Source of the DNA: Pseudomonas sp. WN033
GTDB lineage: Bacteria; Pseudomonadota; Gammaproteobacteria; Pseudomonadales; Pseudomonadaceae
Direction of reading: 5' to 3'
Assembly (NCBI GenBank): GCA_002287035.1
Contig: NSKG01000007.1
Coordinates: 62,001-126,000, forward strand
DNA length: 64,000 nt
Shown: in pieces, positions 26,713 through 36,361 of the stretch
Layout of the letters: each line of letters opens with the position of its first letter
Position numbering within the stretch: the stretch's first letter is position 1
Notes under the pieces: generated by a model
The model's database searches: none
The model's input: only the letters and a program-made list of their open reading frames with translations
Told to the model about the DNA's origin: nothing
Translations under genes and position numbers: made by a program

Positions 26713-27045
26713 TCAGGCGTCACGGGCCACGCGCTTGCCAACATGCCCGAGCTCAGCCGGGGTCTTGACATAGAACAGGTCAAAATCCTCCTGATCCAGG
26801 CGCTGAAACAGCCGCGCGCACTCGTCTTCGGTCGCAGCAATACGCACCACCAGCGGCTGCTGGGCGTGCTCGAAGAAACGTGCCGAGCGCAGCTCACCAC
26901 TGTGCCCGAAACCTTCCAGCGCGGCTGACAGCGTTGCGCCACGCAGCTCCAGCTCCCGAGCCAGGCCAATTAGCCAGTGACCCAATGGCTGGCCGCGGTG
27001 CTGACGATCCTGTTGGGTATAAAAACTGATCAGATAACCGTTCAT
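26713..27045 (-). CDS. DUF190-family protein, partner of CrcB
   Basis: A 110-residue soluble protein with a ferredoxin-like DUF190 fold: it begins [18 protein letters not shown] and has the GATLSAALEGFG segment typical of the family. DUF190 genes often lie beside crcB, and a nucleotide-sensing or regulatory role in fluoride export is suspected but unproven. Its ATG overlaps the crcB stop by one base (TAATG), so the two are translated together. Confidence 0.85.
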   Translation of the reverse strand: MNGYLISFYTQQDRQHRGQPLGHWLIGLARELELRGATLSAALEGFGHSGELRSARFFEHAQQPLVVRIAATEDECARLFQRLDQEDFDLFYVKTPAELGHVGKRVARDA

Positions 27046-27443
27046 TACAGACCTCCTCCCATCTGCCCTTGGATAAGCTGCATGGTGAAGAATCCGGCTG
27101 CCAGCAGTAGCAGCGAGCCACTCACATGCAGGGCAATCGCCCCAAGTGCCATCAGTCCCCGACCATCCTGCAACAGCGCAAAGGTTTCGGCAGAGAAGGT
27201 CGAGAAGGTGGTCAGCCCGCCACAGAAACCGGTAATCAGCAGCAGCCGCCATTCCGGACTGAGTGAGGGCATGGTGGCCAACAGGGCGATGCCCAGCCCG
27301 GCGATATAGCTACCAATAAGATTAGCCGCAAAGGTACCTGGCGGGATGGCCGGAAACAGGGCATTGAGCTTGAGCCCCAGCCACCAGCGAAAACTGGCAC
27401 CGGCCGAGGCGCCCACGGCGATAGCCAGCAAGGATTTCAACAT
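27045..27443 (-). CDS. crcB: Fluoride channel CrcB/FluC
   Basis: A 132-residue four-helix membrane protein that forms dual-topology dimers and exports fluoride. The family signatures [14 protein letters not shown] and [15 protein letters not shown] are intact; the latter holds the conserved Phe and Thr/Ser residues of the fluoride track. The start after GGGAGG (ATG at 27443) is preferred to the GTG two codons upstream. I looked for a fluoride riboswitch in the 60 bp before it and found none. Confidence 0.92.
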   Translation of the reverse strand: MLKSLLAIAVGASAGASFRWWLGLKLNALFPAIPPGTFAANLIGSYIAGLGIALLATMPSLSPEWRLLLITGFCGGLTTFSTFSAETFALLQDGRGLMALGAIALHVSGSLLLLAAGFFTMQLIQGQMGGGL

Positions 27444-27505
27444 GGGCACCCTCCCTAGATTGGTTGTTGGTTACGTTAGCAGCAAGGTTACCATTGGCAA
27501 AGCCG

Positions 27506-28426
27506 TCACTCGGTGCTGGCCGGGATGAAGTCGCTGTCACCAAAACGCTCACCGAGAAAATCCAGCAGCGTGCGGACCGAGGGCAGCAAACCGCGGCGGC
27601 TGGGAAATACAGCATGAATGATGCCACCCCGAGGCCGCCAGTCGGGCAGCACCGCCTGCAAACGCCCGTCCTGCAAATCATGCCCGGCAACCAGCAGCGG
27701 CAGTTGCACAATCCCCAGGCCATCCAGCGCCGCCTGGCGCAGCATACCCATGTCATCGCTGACCAGTCTGGGCCGGTGAGCTATCTGGCAATCATGGCCG
27801 CTGACATGTTCCAGGCACCAGAGATGCTCCTTGTACGGCCGCTCCCAGTCCAGACTGGGTAGCCGCTGCAAATGCTCGGGATGCTCCAGAGTGCCGATTT
27901 CGGCCAGCAGGCCCGGTGCGGCCACCAGTTGCTGCGGGCTCTGGGCCAGCACTTTCATCGCCAGATCGCTGTCTTCCAGCGGTGGAAAGCGAACCCGCAG
28001 GGCGATGTCCAGCCCTTCATGCACAACATCAACCCGCCGGTTACTGGCCTCTATCTGCAACTCGATCTGCGGGTAGAGACGCATGAACTCGGACAGCATG
28101 GGCGCCACCCGAAACTGCAGCAACGCCGTTGGGCAGCTCAGGCGCACCAGCCCCCGCGGCTCGGCATGGGCCCGGTCGATCAACTCCTGGGCCGCCTCGG
28201 CCTCGGTCAACATGGCCTTGCAATGGCGGTAGTACTCCTGCCCCAGCTCGGTCACGCTGAAACGTCGGCTGGAACGGTTGATCAGCCGGGCATTGAGCCG
28301 TTCTTCCAGTTGCGCGATGCGTCGGCTCAGGCGGGATTTGGGCATACCCAGCGCCCGCCCGGCGGCAGAGAAGCCCGAGTGTTCGACTACCTGAACATAG
28401 AAATAAAGGTCGTTGAGATCTTGCAT
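27506..28426 (-). CDS. LysR-family transcriptional regulator
   Basis: A 306-residue LysR-type regulator. The N-terminal helix-turn-helix is in SGFSAAGRALGMPKSRLSRRIAQLEERL, and the substrate-binding domain follows from about residue 90. It is divergent from the YcaC-type hydrolase gene with 132 bp between, which includes the palindrome AACGAT-N4-ATCGTT at 28446-28461. Control of the hydrolase, and perhaps of the pirin beyond it, is the simplest inference. The effector is unknown. Confidence 0.9.
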   Translation of the reverse strand: MQDLNDLYFYVQVVEHSGFSAAGRALGMPKSRLSRRIAQLEERLNARLINRSSRRFSVTELGQEYYRHCKAMLTEAEAAQELIDRAHAEPRGLVRLSCPTALLQFRVAPMLSEFMRLYPQIELQIEASNRRVDVVHEGLDIALRVRFPPLEDSDLAMKVLAQSPQQLVAAPGLLAEIGTLEHPEHLQRLPSLDWERPYKEHLWCLEHVSGHDCQIAHRPRLVSDDMGMLRQAALDGLGIVQLPLLVAGHDLQDGRLQAVLPDWRPRGGIIHAVFPSRRGLLPSVRTLLDFLGERFGDSDFIPASTE

Positions 28427-28445
28427 GGCATCGTCCTGCTAGTAG

Positions 28446-28461
28446 AACGATGAGTATCGTT
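28446..28461. promoter_or_regulatory. Candidate LysR operator AACGAT-N4-ATCGTT
   Basis: Perfect six-base arms (28446-28451, 28456-28461) around GAGT, 20 bp upstream of the LysR start codon and about 100 bp upstream of the hydrolase. Location and symmetry suggest an autoregulatory LysR site. Confidence 0.45.
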
Positions 28462-28558
28462 TATAGGGGCTATTTCTTCCACTGTTCCGTGTCTAGGCTT
28501 GAGCAACCCGTTGCCTGCGCGCGATGGGCAAACTCAGCAAACTCGACAGGAGAATCCC

Positions 28559-29179
28559 ATGGCCTTCACCTACAACCGCCTGGACAAGAACAACGCCGCT
28601 GTCCTGCTGGTCGACCACCAGGCCGGCCTGCTGTCTCTGGTACGCGATTTCAGCCCGGATGATTTCAAGAACAATGTGCTGGCCCTGGCCGATATTGCCA
28701 AGTTCTTCGGCCTGCCAACCATTCTGACCACCAGTTTCGAAGACGGACCGAACGGCCCCATGGTGCCCGAACTCAAGGCCATGTTCCCGGACGCCCCGTA
28801 CTTCGCCCGGCCAGGTCAAATCAATGCCTGGGACAACGAAGAGTTTCTGGCCGCAGTCAAGGCCACCGGCAAGAAGCAGTTGATCATTGCCGGGGTAGTG
28901 ACTGAGGTATGTGTGGCATTTCCGGTACTGTCCGCGCTGGAAGCGGGCTACGAGGTGTTCGTCTGTACCGATGCCTCCGGCACCTTCAACCAGACTACCC
29001 GTGAGGCATCCTGGAGCCGTATGGAACAGGCTGGCGCGCAACTGATGACCTGGTTTGCCATCGGCTGCGAGCTGCATCGTGACTGGCGCAATGATGTCGA
29101 AGGGTTTGGCGGCCTGCTGGCCGGACATTTGCCGCAATACGCCAATCTGATCCAGAGCTACAGCGTGCAGAAAGGCTGA
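28559..29179 (+). CDS. YcaC-type isochorismatase-family hydrolase
   Basis: A 206-residue cysteine hydrolase, close to the usual YcaC length (about 208). The predicted triad is the Asp in VLLVDHQAGL, the Lys in GKKQLIIAG and the Cys in VTEVCVAFPVL. YcaC proteins form octameric rings; their substrate is not known. The ATG after ACAGGAGA gives MAFTYNRLDKNNA, which matches the family start; an upstream in-frame start is not needed. It is next to a divergent LysR regulator, and a pirin gene follows 57 bp on. Confidence 0.9.
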   Translation: MAFTYNRLDKNNAAVLLVDHQAGLLSLVRDFSPDDFKNNVLALADIAKFFGLPTILTTSFEDGPNGPMVPELKAMFPDAPYFARPGQINAWDNEEFLAAVKATGKKQLIIAGVVTEVCVAFPVLSALEAGYEVFVCTDASGTFNQTTREASWSRMEQAGAQLMTWFAIGCELHRDWRNDVEGFGGLLAGHLPQYANLIQSYSVQKG

Positions 29180-29236
29180 CCGACTCACTACATGCTTTAA
29201 TAGGGTTAGTGAGAGCCTGAAAAAAGGGGGGTAGTT

Positions 29237-30190
29237 GTGAGCAATCACGAATCCGACTGCCAGTTATCCGATTCACGCGACTGTCCGTCTGCCGCCGAGA
29301 TTCCGGAGGTTGAACTGATCAGTGCGCGCACCGCCGAAATTGGCGGCAGCCTGCCGGTCAGCCGGGTACTGCCGACGCGCCAGCGCCGGCTGATCGGGGC
29401 CTGGTGTTTTCTAGACCATGCCGGGCCGGCGCACTTTGGCCCGGATGAGGGCATGCACGTTGGTGCCCATCCGCACACCTGCCTGCAGACCTTTACCTGG
29501 ATGATCGAGGGTGAGGTGCTGCACCGCGACAGCCTGGGCAATGAACAGGTGATCCGGCCGGGGCAGGTCAATCTGATGAGCGCCGGGCGCGGTATCGTGC
29601 ATACCGAAGACTCCCTGCCTGACAGCGGGGTACTGCATGCTGCGCAGTTGTGGATCGCCCTGCCCGAGGCGCTGGCCGACAGTGACCCGGCCTTTGAGCA
29701 CTATCCGGACCTGCCATGCTGGGAGGAACAGGGTTGTGAGCTGACCCTGCTGGTGGGCGAACTGTTGGGCCGGCAATCACCGGTGCGGGTACACACCCCG
29801 CTGTTTGCCGCCGACCTGGCCAGCGTCAGCGCCTGCCAGGTGATTCTGCCGATCCGCGAGGATTTCGAGTATGGTCTGCTGGTACTCGAAGGCGAGGCCT
29901 GGATTGGCCATGAAAATGTGGAGGTCAATGAGCTGGCCTATCTGGGGCCCGGTCACAGTGGCATGCAACTGCATCTGTCGATGCATAGCCGGGCACTGCT
30001 GGTCGGCGGCACGCCCTTTGGCGAAGACATCCTGATGTGGTGGAACTTCGTGGGTCACAGCAAGGACTACATCATCCAGGCTCAGCATGATTGGGAAAGC
30101 GGACAAGCTCGCTTTGGCGAGGTGCCGGGTAGCGACGGCCAGCGCCTGACTGCCCCCAAACTGCCATGGAAGAACAACGGCCCGGACTGA
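29237..30190 (+). CDS. Pirin-family protein
   Basis: A 317-residue bicupin. The N-terminal cupin holds the metal-binding segments MHVGAHPHTCLQTFTWMIEGEVLHRDS and GRGIVHTEDS, and a pirin C-terminal domain follows from about residue 200 (DLPCWEEQGCELTLLVGE). Some bacterial pirins are quercetinases and others regulate pyruvate metabolism; which applies here is not visible. Start is a GTG preceded by a run of six G's. The stop is directly next to the pxpC stop on the other strand. Confidence 0.88.
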   Translation: MSNHESDCQLSDSRDCPSAAEIPEVELISARTAEIGGSLPVSRVLPTRQRRLIGAWCFLDHAGPAHFGPDEGMHVGAHPHTCLQTFTWMIEGEVLHRDSLGNEQVIRPGQVNLMSAGRGIVHTEDSLPDSGVLHAAQLWIALPEALADSDPAFEHYPDLPCWEEQGCELTLLVGELLGRQSPVRVHTPLFAADLASVSACQVILPIREDFEYGLLVLEGEAWIGHENVEVNELAYLGPGHSGMQLHLSMHSRALLVGGTPFGEDILMWWNFVGHSKDYIIQAQHDWESGQARFGEVPGSDGQRLTAPKLPWKNNGPD

Positions 30191-31141
30191 TCAGCCGCGG
30201 TGAACCGGCGGGTAGTGATCGTTGCGCCCGTCGATCAGTTCCAGCCAGTGCAGATAGCGTTCGCGGGCCTGGCTATGGCTGCTGATGCGCAGCCTGACCG
30301 GTTCGCCGACGCCACACTGGGCCAGCCGGGCGACCGCTACCGGGCTCAGGGCGCCCAGCCGCGGATACCCGCCGATGGTCTGCCGGTCGTTGAGCAGGAT
30401 GATCGGCTGGCCATCGGGCGGCACCTGGACCGCCCCCAGCGCAATCCCTTCGGACACCAACGCCTCACCCTGGTAATGCAGCACCGGACCCTGCAGGCGT
30501 ACCCCCATGCGATCAGCCCGGGCATCTACCCGCCACACCTGATTGAACGCCTGGAACAAACTGACTCCGCTGAACCGGGCAATCTGGGCACCTGGCACCA
30601 GCTCCAGCCGGGCCGGGCGGCGAAGATCCGGGCGCAACGGCTCCGGCAGGCTCACCGGCTTCGGTCTTCGGGCCGCAGAATCCAGCTGGTCACCTGCCTG
30701 CAAGACAGTGCCGTTGCCCTGCAGACCGCCCAGCCGATCCCGCACCACAGTCGCGCAGGAGCCCAGAACCTGCGGCGCACGGAAACCATCGGGGGCCGCC
30801 AGGTAGGCGCGTACACCATACACCGGCGAGTTAAAGACCAGCCGTTGGCCGGCCTTGACGGCAAAGCTGCACCACGGGGCCAGTGGCTGATCATCCAGCC
30901 GGGCTTGCAGATCGGCGCCGGTCAGCGCCAGGGTGGTGTCCTGCTCACAGCGCAGCGTCAGCCCGCCAAGCGGGATTTCCAGAACCGGGCAGTCGGCGCT
31001 GTTGCCCAGCAGGTGATTGGCCAGTCCGGCACTGATCCAGTCCAGTGCTCCGCCCTGGGTCACCCCCAGATGGCGCACACCGAAGCGGCCGTGATCCTGA
31101 AGCTGGGCCAGGCCCAGGGTCTGCTCCACCCGCAGGCTCAT
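30191..31141 (-). CDS. pxpC: 5-oxoprolinase subunit PxpC
   Basis: A 316-residue carboxyltransferase-type (KipA/AHS2) protein. With PxpA and PxpB it hydrolyses 5-oxoproline to glutamate using ATP. The segment DHGRFGVRHLGVTQGGALDWISAGLANHLLGN is the family N-terminal signature, and LNDRQTIGGYPRLGAL is the conserved C-terminal one. The ATG giving MSLRVEQ overlaps the pxpB stop (ATGA). It is the last gene of the operon and abuts the pirin stop. Confidence 0.92.
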   Translation of the reverse strand: MSLRVEQTLGLAQLQDHGRFGVRHLGVTQGGALDWISAGLANHLLGNSADCPVLEIPLGGLTLRCEQDTTLALTGADLQARLDDQPLAPWCSFAVKAGQRLVFNSPVYGVRAYLAAPDGFRAPQVLGSCATVVRDRLGGLQGNGTVLQAGDQLDSAARRPKPVSLPEPLRPDLRRPARLELVPGAQIARFSGVSLFQAFNQVWRVDARADRMGVRLQGPVLHYQGEALVSEGIALGAVQVPPDGQPIILLNDRQTIGGYPRLGALSPVAVARLAQCGVGEPVRLRISSHSQARERYLHWLELIDGRNDHYPPVHRG

Positions 31142-31842
31142 GGGCATTCCTCCAGCGGGCTGTCATCGCCACCCAGACGCAGAAACTCGCCATGACTGAT
31201 CGCCACGAAGCGCACCCGGTCGCCAGGTTGCAGCAGGCTGTAACCCTGATATTTGGGATCGAACAGCGCCACTGGGGTACGCCCGAGCAGGTTCCAGCCG
31301 CCGGGCGACTCCAGCGGATAGATCGCGGTCTGGCGTTCGGCAATCCCGACGCTGCCGGCCGCCACCCGCCGGCGCGGGGTGGCCAGTCGCGGCGCCATCA
31401 GTTGCGGCTCAACCAGACCCAGATAGGCAAAGCCGGGAGCAAAACCCAGGGCGAACACGCTGTAGTCACGGCTGCAGTGGCGCTGAATCAGCTCATTCGG
31501 GTTTAGGCCACTGTGCCGGGCCAGTGGTTCCAGGTCGGGGCCAACACTGGGGTGATACCAGACCGGCAGTTCATGGCGCTGGCCGCCCAGATGTTCCAGC
31601 GGCTGCAGATCGGTCAGCGCCTGCTCGATCAACTCGCGGGCCTGCCACTCGTCCAGGGCTCGCACGTCATAGTGCAGCAGCAGGGTGGTGTAGGACGGCA
31701 CCAGATCGACCAATAGCGCACCAAAGCTGTCGCGCAGCCGCTGAGCGGCGGCCAGCAGCCAGGGCATGTTGTGTTCGTCGATACGCTCGAACAATCGGAT
31801 TATCAGACTGTCGAGGCTGGCGGTCTCGACCTGGGGGTTCAT
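31138..31842 (-). CDS. pxpB: 5-oxoprolinase subunit PxpB
   Basis: A 234-residue KipI/AHS1-type protein that pairs with PxpC. The family segments [33 protein letters not shown] and the C-terminal [12 protein letters not shown] are present. The start overlaps the pxpA stop by ATGA, as pxpC does with this gene, so all three subunits are translationally coupled. Length is normal. The alternative reading as a urea-amidolyase fragment is unlikely because pxpA is adjacent. Confidence 0.92.
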   Translation of the reverse strand: MNPQVETASLDSLIIRLFERIDEHNMPWLLAAAQRLRDSFGALLVDLVPSYTTLLLHYDVRALDEWQARELIEQALTDLQPLEHLGGQRHELPVWYHPSVGPDLEPLARHSGLNPNELIQRHCSRDYSVFALGFAPGFAYLGLVEPQLMAPRLATPRRRVAAGSVGIAERQTAIYPLESPGGWNLLGRTPVALFDPKYQGYSLLQPGDRVRFVAISHGEFLRLGGDDSPLEECP

Positions 31843-32591
31843 GGCGGATCCAGTGCCTGCATCGCCTCGCGGATGCGGCGGACCACTGCGACCGATTCGG
31901 GGTTGTCGCCGTGCACGCACAGCGAGTCGATCCGCAGGTGCAGGGCGCTGCCATCGCTGGCGATCAGCGGCTCGCCCCGGGCCAAAGCCAGAGCCTGATC
32001 AAGGATCCGCTGCGGGTCATGGTGCACCGCACCCGGGAGCGTGCGGGGCAGCAGCAGACCATTGGCGTCGTAACCCCGGTCGGCGAAGCCCTCCAGCCAC
32101 AGCACGATGCCATGCTCGTGGGCCAGAGCCTCGGCCTGGCGGTTGTCGGCCTGACCCAGCAGCATCAGTGGCAGGCTGCGGTCATAGCGGGCAATGGTGC
32201 GGATCACCGTGGCCAGCAAGTCGGGCTGGCGCATCATGTCGTTGTACAGCGCGCCATGCGGCTTGACGTAGCTGACCCAGGTACCCTCGGCCCGGCAGAT
32301 CGCTTCCAGCGCGCCGATCTGGTACAGCAGCAGGTCTTCGACTTCCTGGGCACTGCAGGCCATCGAGCGGCGGCCAAAACCGACCAGATCCGGATAGGCC
32401 GGATGGGCTCCGATACGCACCTCGTGTTCGACCGCCAGACGCACGGTACGGCGCATGGTGCCAGGGTCGGAAGCATGGAAGCCACAGGCGATATTGGCGC
32501 AATCGACCCAGGGCATGACCTGCTCGTCCAAGCCCATGCGCCAGGCGCCGAAGCTTTCACCCATATCGCAATTGAGTAACGGGGTAGCCAT
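31839..32591 (-). CDS. pxpA: 5-oxoprolinase subunit PxpA (LamB/YcsF family)
   Basis: A 250-residue protein with the LamB/YcsF signature: [10 protein letters not shown] at the N-terminus, [31 protein letters not shown] and a C-terminal LCVHGDNP. It is the ATP-dependent component acting on 5-oxoproline, a spontaneous damage product of glutamine and glutathione metabolism. The ATG at 32591 is the only start that keeps the family N-terminus. First gene of pxpABC; a candidate promoter element lies about 35 bp upstream. Confidence 0.92.
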   Translation of the reverse strand: MATPLLNCDMGESFGAWRMGLDEQVMPWVDCANIACGFHASDPGTMRRTVRLAVEHEVRIGAHPAYPDLVGFGRRSMACSAQEVEDLLLYQIGALEAICRAEGTWVSYVKPHGALYNDMMRQPDLLATVIRTIARYDRSLPLMLLGQADNRQAEALAHEHGIVLWLEGFADRGYDANGLLLPRTLPGAVHHDPQRILDQALALARGEPLIASDGSALHLRIDSLCVHGDNPESVAVVRRIREAMQALDPP

Positions 32592-32617
32592 GGTGGACCT
32601 CGGAGTACAGCATGTGT

Positions 32618-32637
32618 GCCCGTCATTATCGCACGTC
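32618..32637 (-). promoter_or_regulatory. Candidate promoter, extended -10 TGCGATAAT, upstream of pxpA
   Basis: On the minus strand CGTGCGATAATG contains an extended -10 hexamer GATAAT at 32625-32630. The same twelve bases recur upstream of the binding-protein gene at 33623-33634. No strong -35 is visible. Confidence 0.35.
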
Positions 32638-32679
32638 GGACGGACAACACGAACAGCCCTGCTGCGCAGGCGCGACCAA

Positions 32680-33579
32680 TCAAGGTAGAGCGGCAGGCTG
32701 ACCGGCGCGCTGCAGATAGTAGGCGCGTAGCTCATCGGCGAATGCCTGGTAGGTTTCCTCCGGAACCCAGCGCTCATAAAGCGCCAGCAGCACATCCGGT
32801 TCGGCAGCAATCTGGCGCACGGCCAGGTCCAGCCGCGCGGCCATCGCCCGGCCCCAATCGCTGCGGGTACAGTAGATGCCGGTTTCCACCTGCTCGCGAT
32901 GCTCCTGGATCGGCAGGCTCCGCAGCGGGGCCTGGACAGCCAGGCGTCGGGTAATGGCCCGGGTGACGGTGGCAAATTCGAAGGTGAAGTCCAGCCGCCC
33001 ATGACTGACCATCAGCAACAGATTTTCACCGCTCAGGGCGCCAGTTACAGACTCCAGCCGCCCGGCGGTCTGGGCTTCGCTGAACCAGGCAGCCAGCTCC
33101 GTCGGATAGGTGCGAAAGCCCGACACCCCTCCACGCAGGTCAGTGTCGGCCAATAACCGACTCAGCGACAGGCTGCCGTTCTCGAGCGGGAAGCGCTCGC
33201 GGTCGTCCTGGCGGATCACCGCCTGGATCGGCGTGCTGGCCATGAACGGGATGAAATAGCCGATTTGATCGCTGTCAGCACGGCGCAGCAGCGGCATCGA
33301 GCAGAACGCCAGGCCCTGTTCCATGTCGTACTGCTGGCGCGGGCGGTTGGCCAGACGGTAACGTGGCTGCAGCTCCGGAAGCCGAGCCATCAGCAACTCC
33401 AGGGCTTCCATGGCAATACCGTCGCGCGGCTGGCCATCGACCAGATTGACCGCACCGGGAATAGGCCAGAGGGCCCAGTCGAGTACCGAATCGGTCTCTT
33501 CGGCCCAGGTGCCGGCAGTCAACAGCATCAGCAGGGCCGATATGACGGCTTTGTGACAAAGGAGCTTAAGACGCGGCAT
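32680..33579 (-). CDS. Periplasmic solute-binding-like protein
   Basis: A 299-residue exported protein: a signal peptide ([26 protein letters not shown]) then a type-2 periplasmic binding fold resembling the amino-acid-binding SBP_bac_3/TIGR02285 group. No ABC permease or ATPase is near, so it may be a sensor-like or orphan binding protein. It lies 88 bp upstream of pxpA on the same strand, and both have a copy of the same promoter-like element, which hints at linked expression. The ligand is unknown. Confidence 0.78.
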   Translation of the reverse strand: MPRLKLLCHKAVISALLMLLTAGTWAEETDSVLDWALWPIPGAVNLVDGQPRDGIAMEALELLMARLPELQPRYRLANRPRQQYDMEQGLAFCSMPLLRRADSDQIGYFIPFMASTPIQAVIRQDDRERFPLENGSLSLSRLLADTDLRGGVSGFRTYPTELAAWFSEAQTAGRLESVTGALSGENLLLMVSHGRLDFTFEFATVTRAITRRLAVQAPLRSLPIQEHREQVETGIYCTRSDWGRAMAARLDLAVRQIAAEPDVLLALYERWVPEETYQAFADELRAYYLQRAGQPAALP

Positions 33580-33622
33580 CGTCACTACAATCAAGATGGG
33601 TGAATACAACGGGTGTACCTGG

Positions 33623-33634
33623 CATTATCGCACG
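33623..33634 (-). promoter_or_regulatory. Candidate promoter, second copy of CGTGCGATAATG
   Basis: Extended -10 at about 33624-33629 on the minus strand, 45 bp before the binding-protein start. Identical core to the pxpA element; the flanks also share GTGTRCC. The divergent DUF2946 gene starts 74 bp away. Confidence 0.35.
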
Positions 33635-33707
33635 ACGGGCGGGCCGCAATGTACAAACCGCGACATGTTGATTGGCGAACCGACGTTGGCCTGCTAGATT
33701 TGCCAAC

Positions 33708-34088
33708 ATGCCCCTGAGCAAACAACAGCACACCCACATCGCCTTGCTACTGTATCTGAGCATTCTGCTCAGCGGCTTTTCCTGTGCACTCACCCACAGC
33801 GCCCATCTGGCACTGGGGCTGGCTCTGGGGCAGGTAGCGTTCTGTTCGCTGGGCGAGGGCCTGTCTGACGGTAGCCTGGTCGCCGACCCCATGCTCAAGG
33901 AGCACTCCGGCTCACCGAGCCTGCCGTTCAATTGCCCGCTATGCCAGCTCACGACCCTGAGCCTGACTCTGGTTCTGGCCTTGATCTGCCTGCTACGGCG
34001 GCGCCCGGCGCTGGTTCCGGCCTGGCCACCGCTACAGCCACTGTCACCCCGTCAGGCCTGGCCGCCGGCCAACCCCCGAGCCCCCTAG
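33708..34088 (+). CDS. DUF2946-family small exported/membrane protein
   Basis: A 126-residue protein with an N-terminal hydrophobic segment (about 9-26) and a second near the C-terminus (LTTLSLTLVLALICLL), separated by a region with the CPLC motif (FNCPLCQL). DUF2946 proteins are often found before TonB-dependent copper receptors in Pseudomonas. Here the TonB receptor follows 77 bp downstream on the same strand. The cysteine pair and histidines (THSAH) suggest metal binding; the function is unproven. Confidence 0.78.
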   Translation: MPLSKQQHTHIALLLYLSILLSGFSCALTHSAHLALGLALGQVAFCSLGEGLSDGSLVADPMLKEHSGSPSLPFNCPLCQLTTLSLTLVLALICLLRRRPALVPAWPPLQPLSPRQAWPPANPRAP

Positions 34089-34165
34089 TTCTTCCTGTTC
34101 CAACATCTTGATTGGCACCCGCAATGCGCGGGCACCACTCCGTGTCTGATACAGGATAACCATCA

Positions 34166-36328
34166 ATGAAGCCCGAGTATTTCGCCATACTGCTGGCCAG
34201 CGCCAGCGGCCTCGCCCTGGCCGACCATGCCCCGCTGGAGCTACCCAGCAGCACCATCACCGGCACCGAAGCACCGTCTTCGGGGCTTAATCTGGACCAG
34301 CCGATCAGCACCGGCTCGCGGCTGGGGTTAACTCCACGGGAAAACCCGGCCTCGGTCAGCGTGGCCGACAGCGTCAAGATCGAACGCATCGGCGCCCGTG
34401 ACTTTCAGGAAATCGCCAACAGCCTGCCCGGCGTGAATGCTGCCGCCCCGCCCGGCTGGGGCGGCAACGTCGCCTATCGCGGCTTCAACGGCTCGCAGGT
34501 CAATCAGTTGTTCAACGGCATCAGCCTGCAGTACAACAGTGCCAACCGCCCGGTCGACAGCTGGATTTATGACCGGGTCGAACTGATCGGCGGCCCCTCG
34601 TCGTTCGCCCACGGCAGCGGTTCGGTCGGCGGCACCCTGAACTACGTGACCAAGCTGGCCAACCGCGGCGCCAACGCCAGCGAAGCGCGCCTGCGCTATG
34701 CCCGCTTCGACCGCCACGAACTGGCTGTGGGCAGCAACCAGGCGCTCAACGACGGCCCCGGCGCGCGGCACTACCTGCGCCTGGATGCCAGCCGTAACAC
34801 CAGCAATGGCTATATCGACCGTCAGGAGCGCGAGGCCAACAGCTTGGCGTTCTCGTTGCTCAGCGACCTGACCCCACGGCTTTCGCACACCCTGGCTCTC
34901 GAGTATCTGGAAGAATGGGAAGACAGCCCCTATTGGGGCACCCCGACCCTCAACCCGCGCCAGGGCAAGCTGCGCATCGACCGCCGCACCCGGTTCAACA
35001 ACTACAACGTCGCCGATGGCCGCTACGAGCAGCGAGTGCGCTGGCTGCGCTCAATCACCGAGTATCAGTTGGCCCCCGGCAGCAGCCTGCGCAACACCTT
35101 TTACCACTACCGTGGCCAGCGTGATTACCGCAACCTCGAGGTCTACCGCTATACCCCCGACAACAGCGCGGTAGAGCGTTCGGCCGCCTACATGCAGCGG
35201 CACACCCAGGAACTCAACGGCAACCGCCTGGAATGGCTGGCCCATAGCCATCTGGGCGGGCTGCCGAGTGATTGGGCACTGGGTGCCGACTTCAGCCGCA
35301 ACCGCCAGACCCGCTTTCCGCTGTCGGTCAACGCGTTGCTGGATACAGTCGACCCCAACGGCTTTGATCCCGGCTCCTTCGATGACATTCCCGGCATCAG
35401 TCGTGGCTGGAACAAGGACCGCAGCAACCGGGTCGAGACCCGTGCGCTGTTCGCCGAGAACCGCCTGCAACTGCGCCCCGACCTGGCCCTGGTCAGCGGC
35501 CTGCGCTACGACCACATCGACCTGCGGGTAATCAACCATCGCACCGTCAGCGCCACCGACCCGGCCCGCTTCAGCCGTCGTTGGGACGCCTTCACCGGGC
35601 GCCTGGGCCTGGTCTGGGACCTGACCGATCAGGCTATGCTCTACGCCCAGTACAGCACTTCGGCCGAACCACCCGGCGGCACCCTGACCAGTGCCAGCTT
35701 CACCCAGGTACGCGATTTCGACCTGAGCACCGGCAAGCAGTGGGAAGTCGGCAGCAAGCTGGACTTTCTCGATGGTCGTGCCAGCGCGACTTTGGCGCTG
35801 TACCGGATCGTGCGTCGGGACTTCCCGGTCGCTGACCCGAACAACCCCGGCAGCACTGTACCGGTCGGCCAGCAGACCTCCGAGGGGATAGAGCTCGGAG
35901 CCTCGTTCAAACTGACCGAGCGCCTGCTGCTCGAAGGCAATCTGGGCTGGGTCGATGCGCGCTTCGATGATTTCAACGAGCGCAGCGGCAACGACATCAT
36001 CTCGCGCAAGGGCAAGACCCCGAGCAACACTCCCAAACAGGTCGCCAACCTGTGGCTGACCCAGGATTTCAACCGCCATTGGCAGGGCGGCCTGGATGCC
36101 CGCTACGTCTCCTCGGTTTACGCCAACCATGCCAATACCCAGTGGGTACCCTCCTATACCTTGTACGGCGCCTTCCTGCGCTACCGCTTCGACAGCGGCA
36201 GCGATCTGACCCTGCGCGCCCGCAACCTGACCGACGAGCAGTACGCCCGCTTTATTCACCAGAGCAACGGCCAGTACTACCTGGGCGAGCCACGCGACCT
36301 GGAGCTGACCGCGCATGTACGGTTTTGA
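34166..36328 (+). CDS. TonB-dependent siderophore-type receptor
   Basis: A 720-residue outer-membrane receptor. A signal peptide ends near Ala19; the plug domain follows (TPRENPASVSVADSVKIERIG, then VAYRGFNGSQVNQLFNGI), then the 22-strand barrel, closing in a terminal Phe (HVRF). The plug resembles ferri-siderophore receptors. No FecI/FecR pair is nearby and there is no N-terminal signalling domain, so regulation is not surface-signalled. Between a DUF2946 gene and a PepSY protein, uptake of iron or copper complexes is likely. A fragment of this gene is copied at 39685-39735. Confidence 0.9.
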   Translation: MKPEYFAILLASASGLALADHAPLELPSSTITGTEAPSSGLNLDQPISTGSRLGLTPRENPASVSVADSVKIERIGARDFQEIANSLPGVNAAAPPGWGGNVAYRGFNGSQVNQLFNGISLQYNSANRPVDSWIYDRVELIGGPSSFAHGSGSVGGTLNYVTKLANRGANASEARLRYARFDRHELAVGSNQALNDGPGARHYLRLDASRNTSNGYIDRQEREANSLAFSLLSDLTPRLSHTLALEYLEEWEDSPYWGTPTLNPRQGKLRIDRRTRFNNYNVADGRYEQRVRWLRSITEYQLAPGSSLRNTFYHYRGQRDYRNLEVYRYTPDNSAVERSAAYMQRHTQELNGNRLEWLAHSHLGGLPSDWALGADFSRNRQTRFPLSVNALLDTVDPNGFDPGSFDDIPGISRGWNKDRSNRVETRALFAENRLQLRPDLALVSGLRYDHIDLRVINHRTVSATDPARFSRRWDAFTGRLGLVWDLTDQAMLYAQYSTSAEPPGGTLTSASFTQVRDFDLSTGKQWEVGSKLDFLDGRASATLALYRIVRRDFPVADPNNPGSTVPVGQQTSEGIELGASFKLTERLLLEGNLGWVDARFDDFNERSGNDIISRKGKTPSNTPKQVANLWLTQDFNRHWQGGLDARYVSSVYANHANTQWVPSYTLYGAFLRYRFDSGSDLTLRARNLTDEQYARFIHQSNGQYYLGEPRDLELTAHVRF

Positions 36329-36361
36329 AGCCGGATTGCACGGCTTGATGAGCGCAGTGGT

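Noticed and set aside
27444..27510. Fluoride riboswitch before crcB
   Set aside because: The expected conserved core was not visible in the short upstream region; only a normal GGGAGG ribosome site is there.
35051..36316. 421-residue reading on the minus strand inside the TonB receptor
   Set aside because: Low-complexity Val/Ala/Gly/Gln-rich translation without recognisable domains; the receptor on the plus strand explains the open frame.
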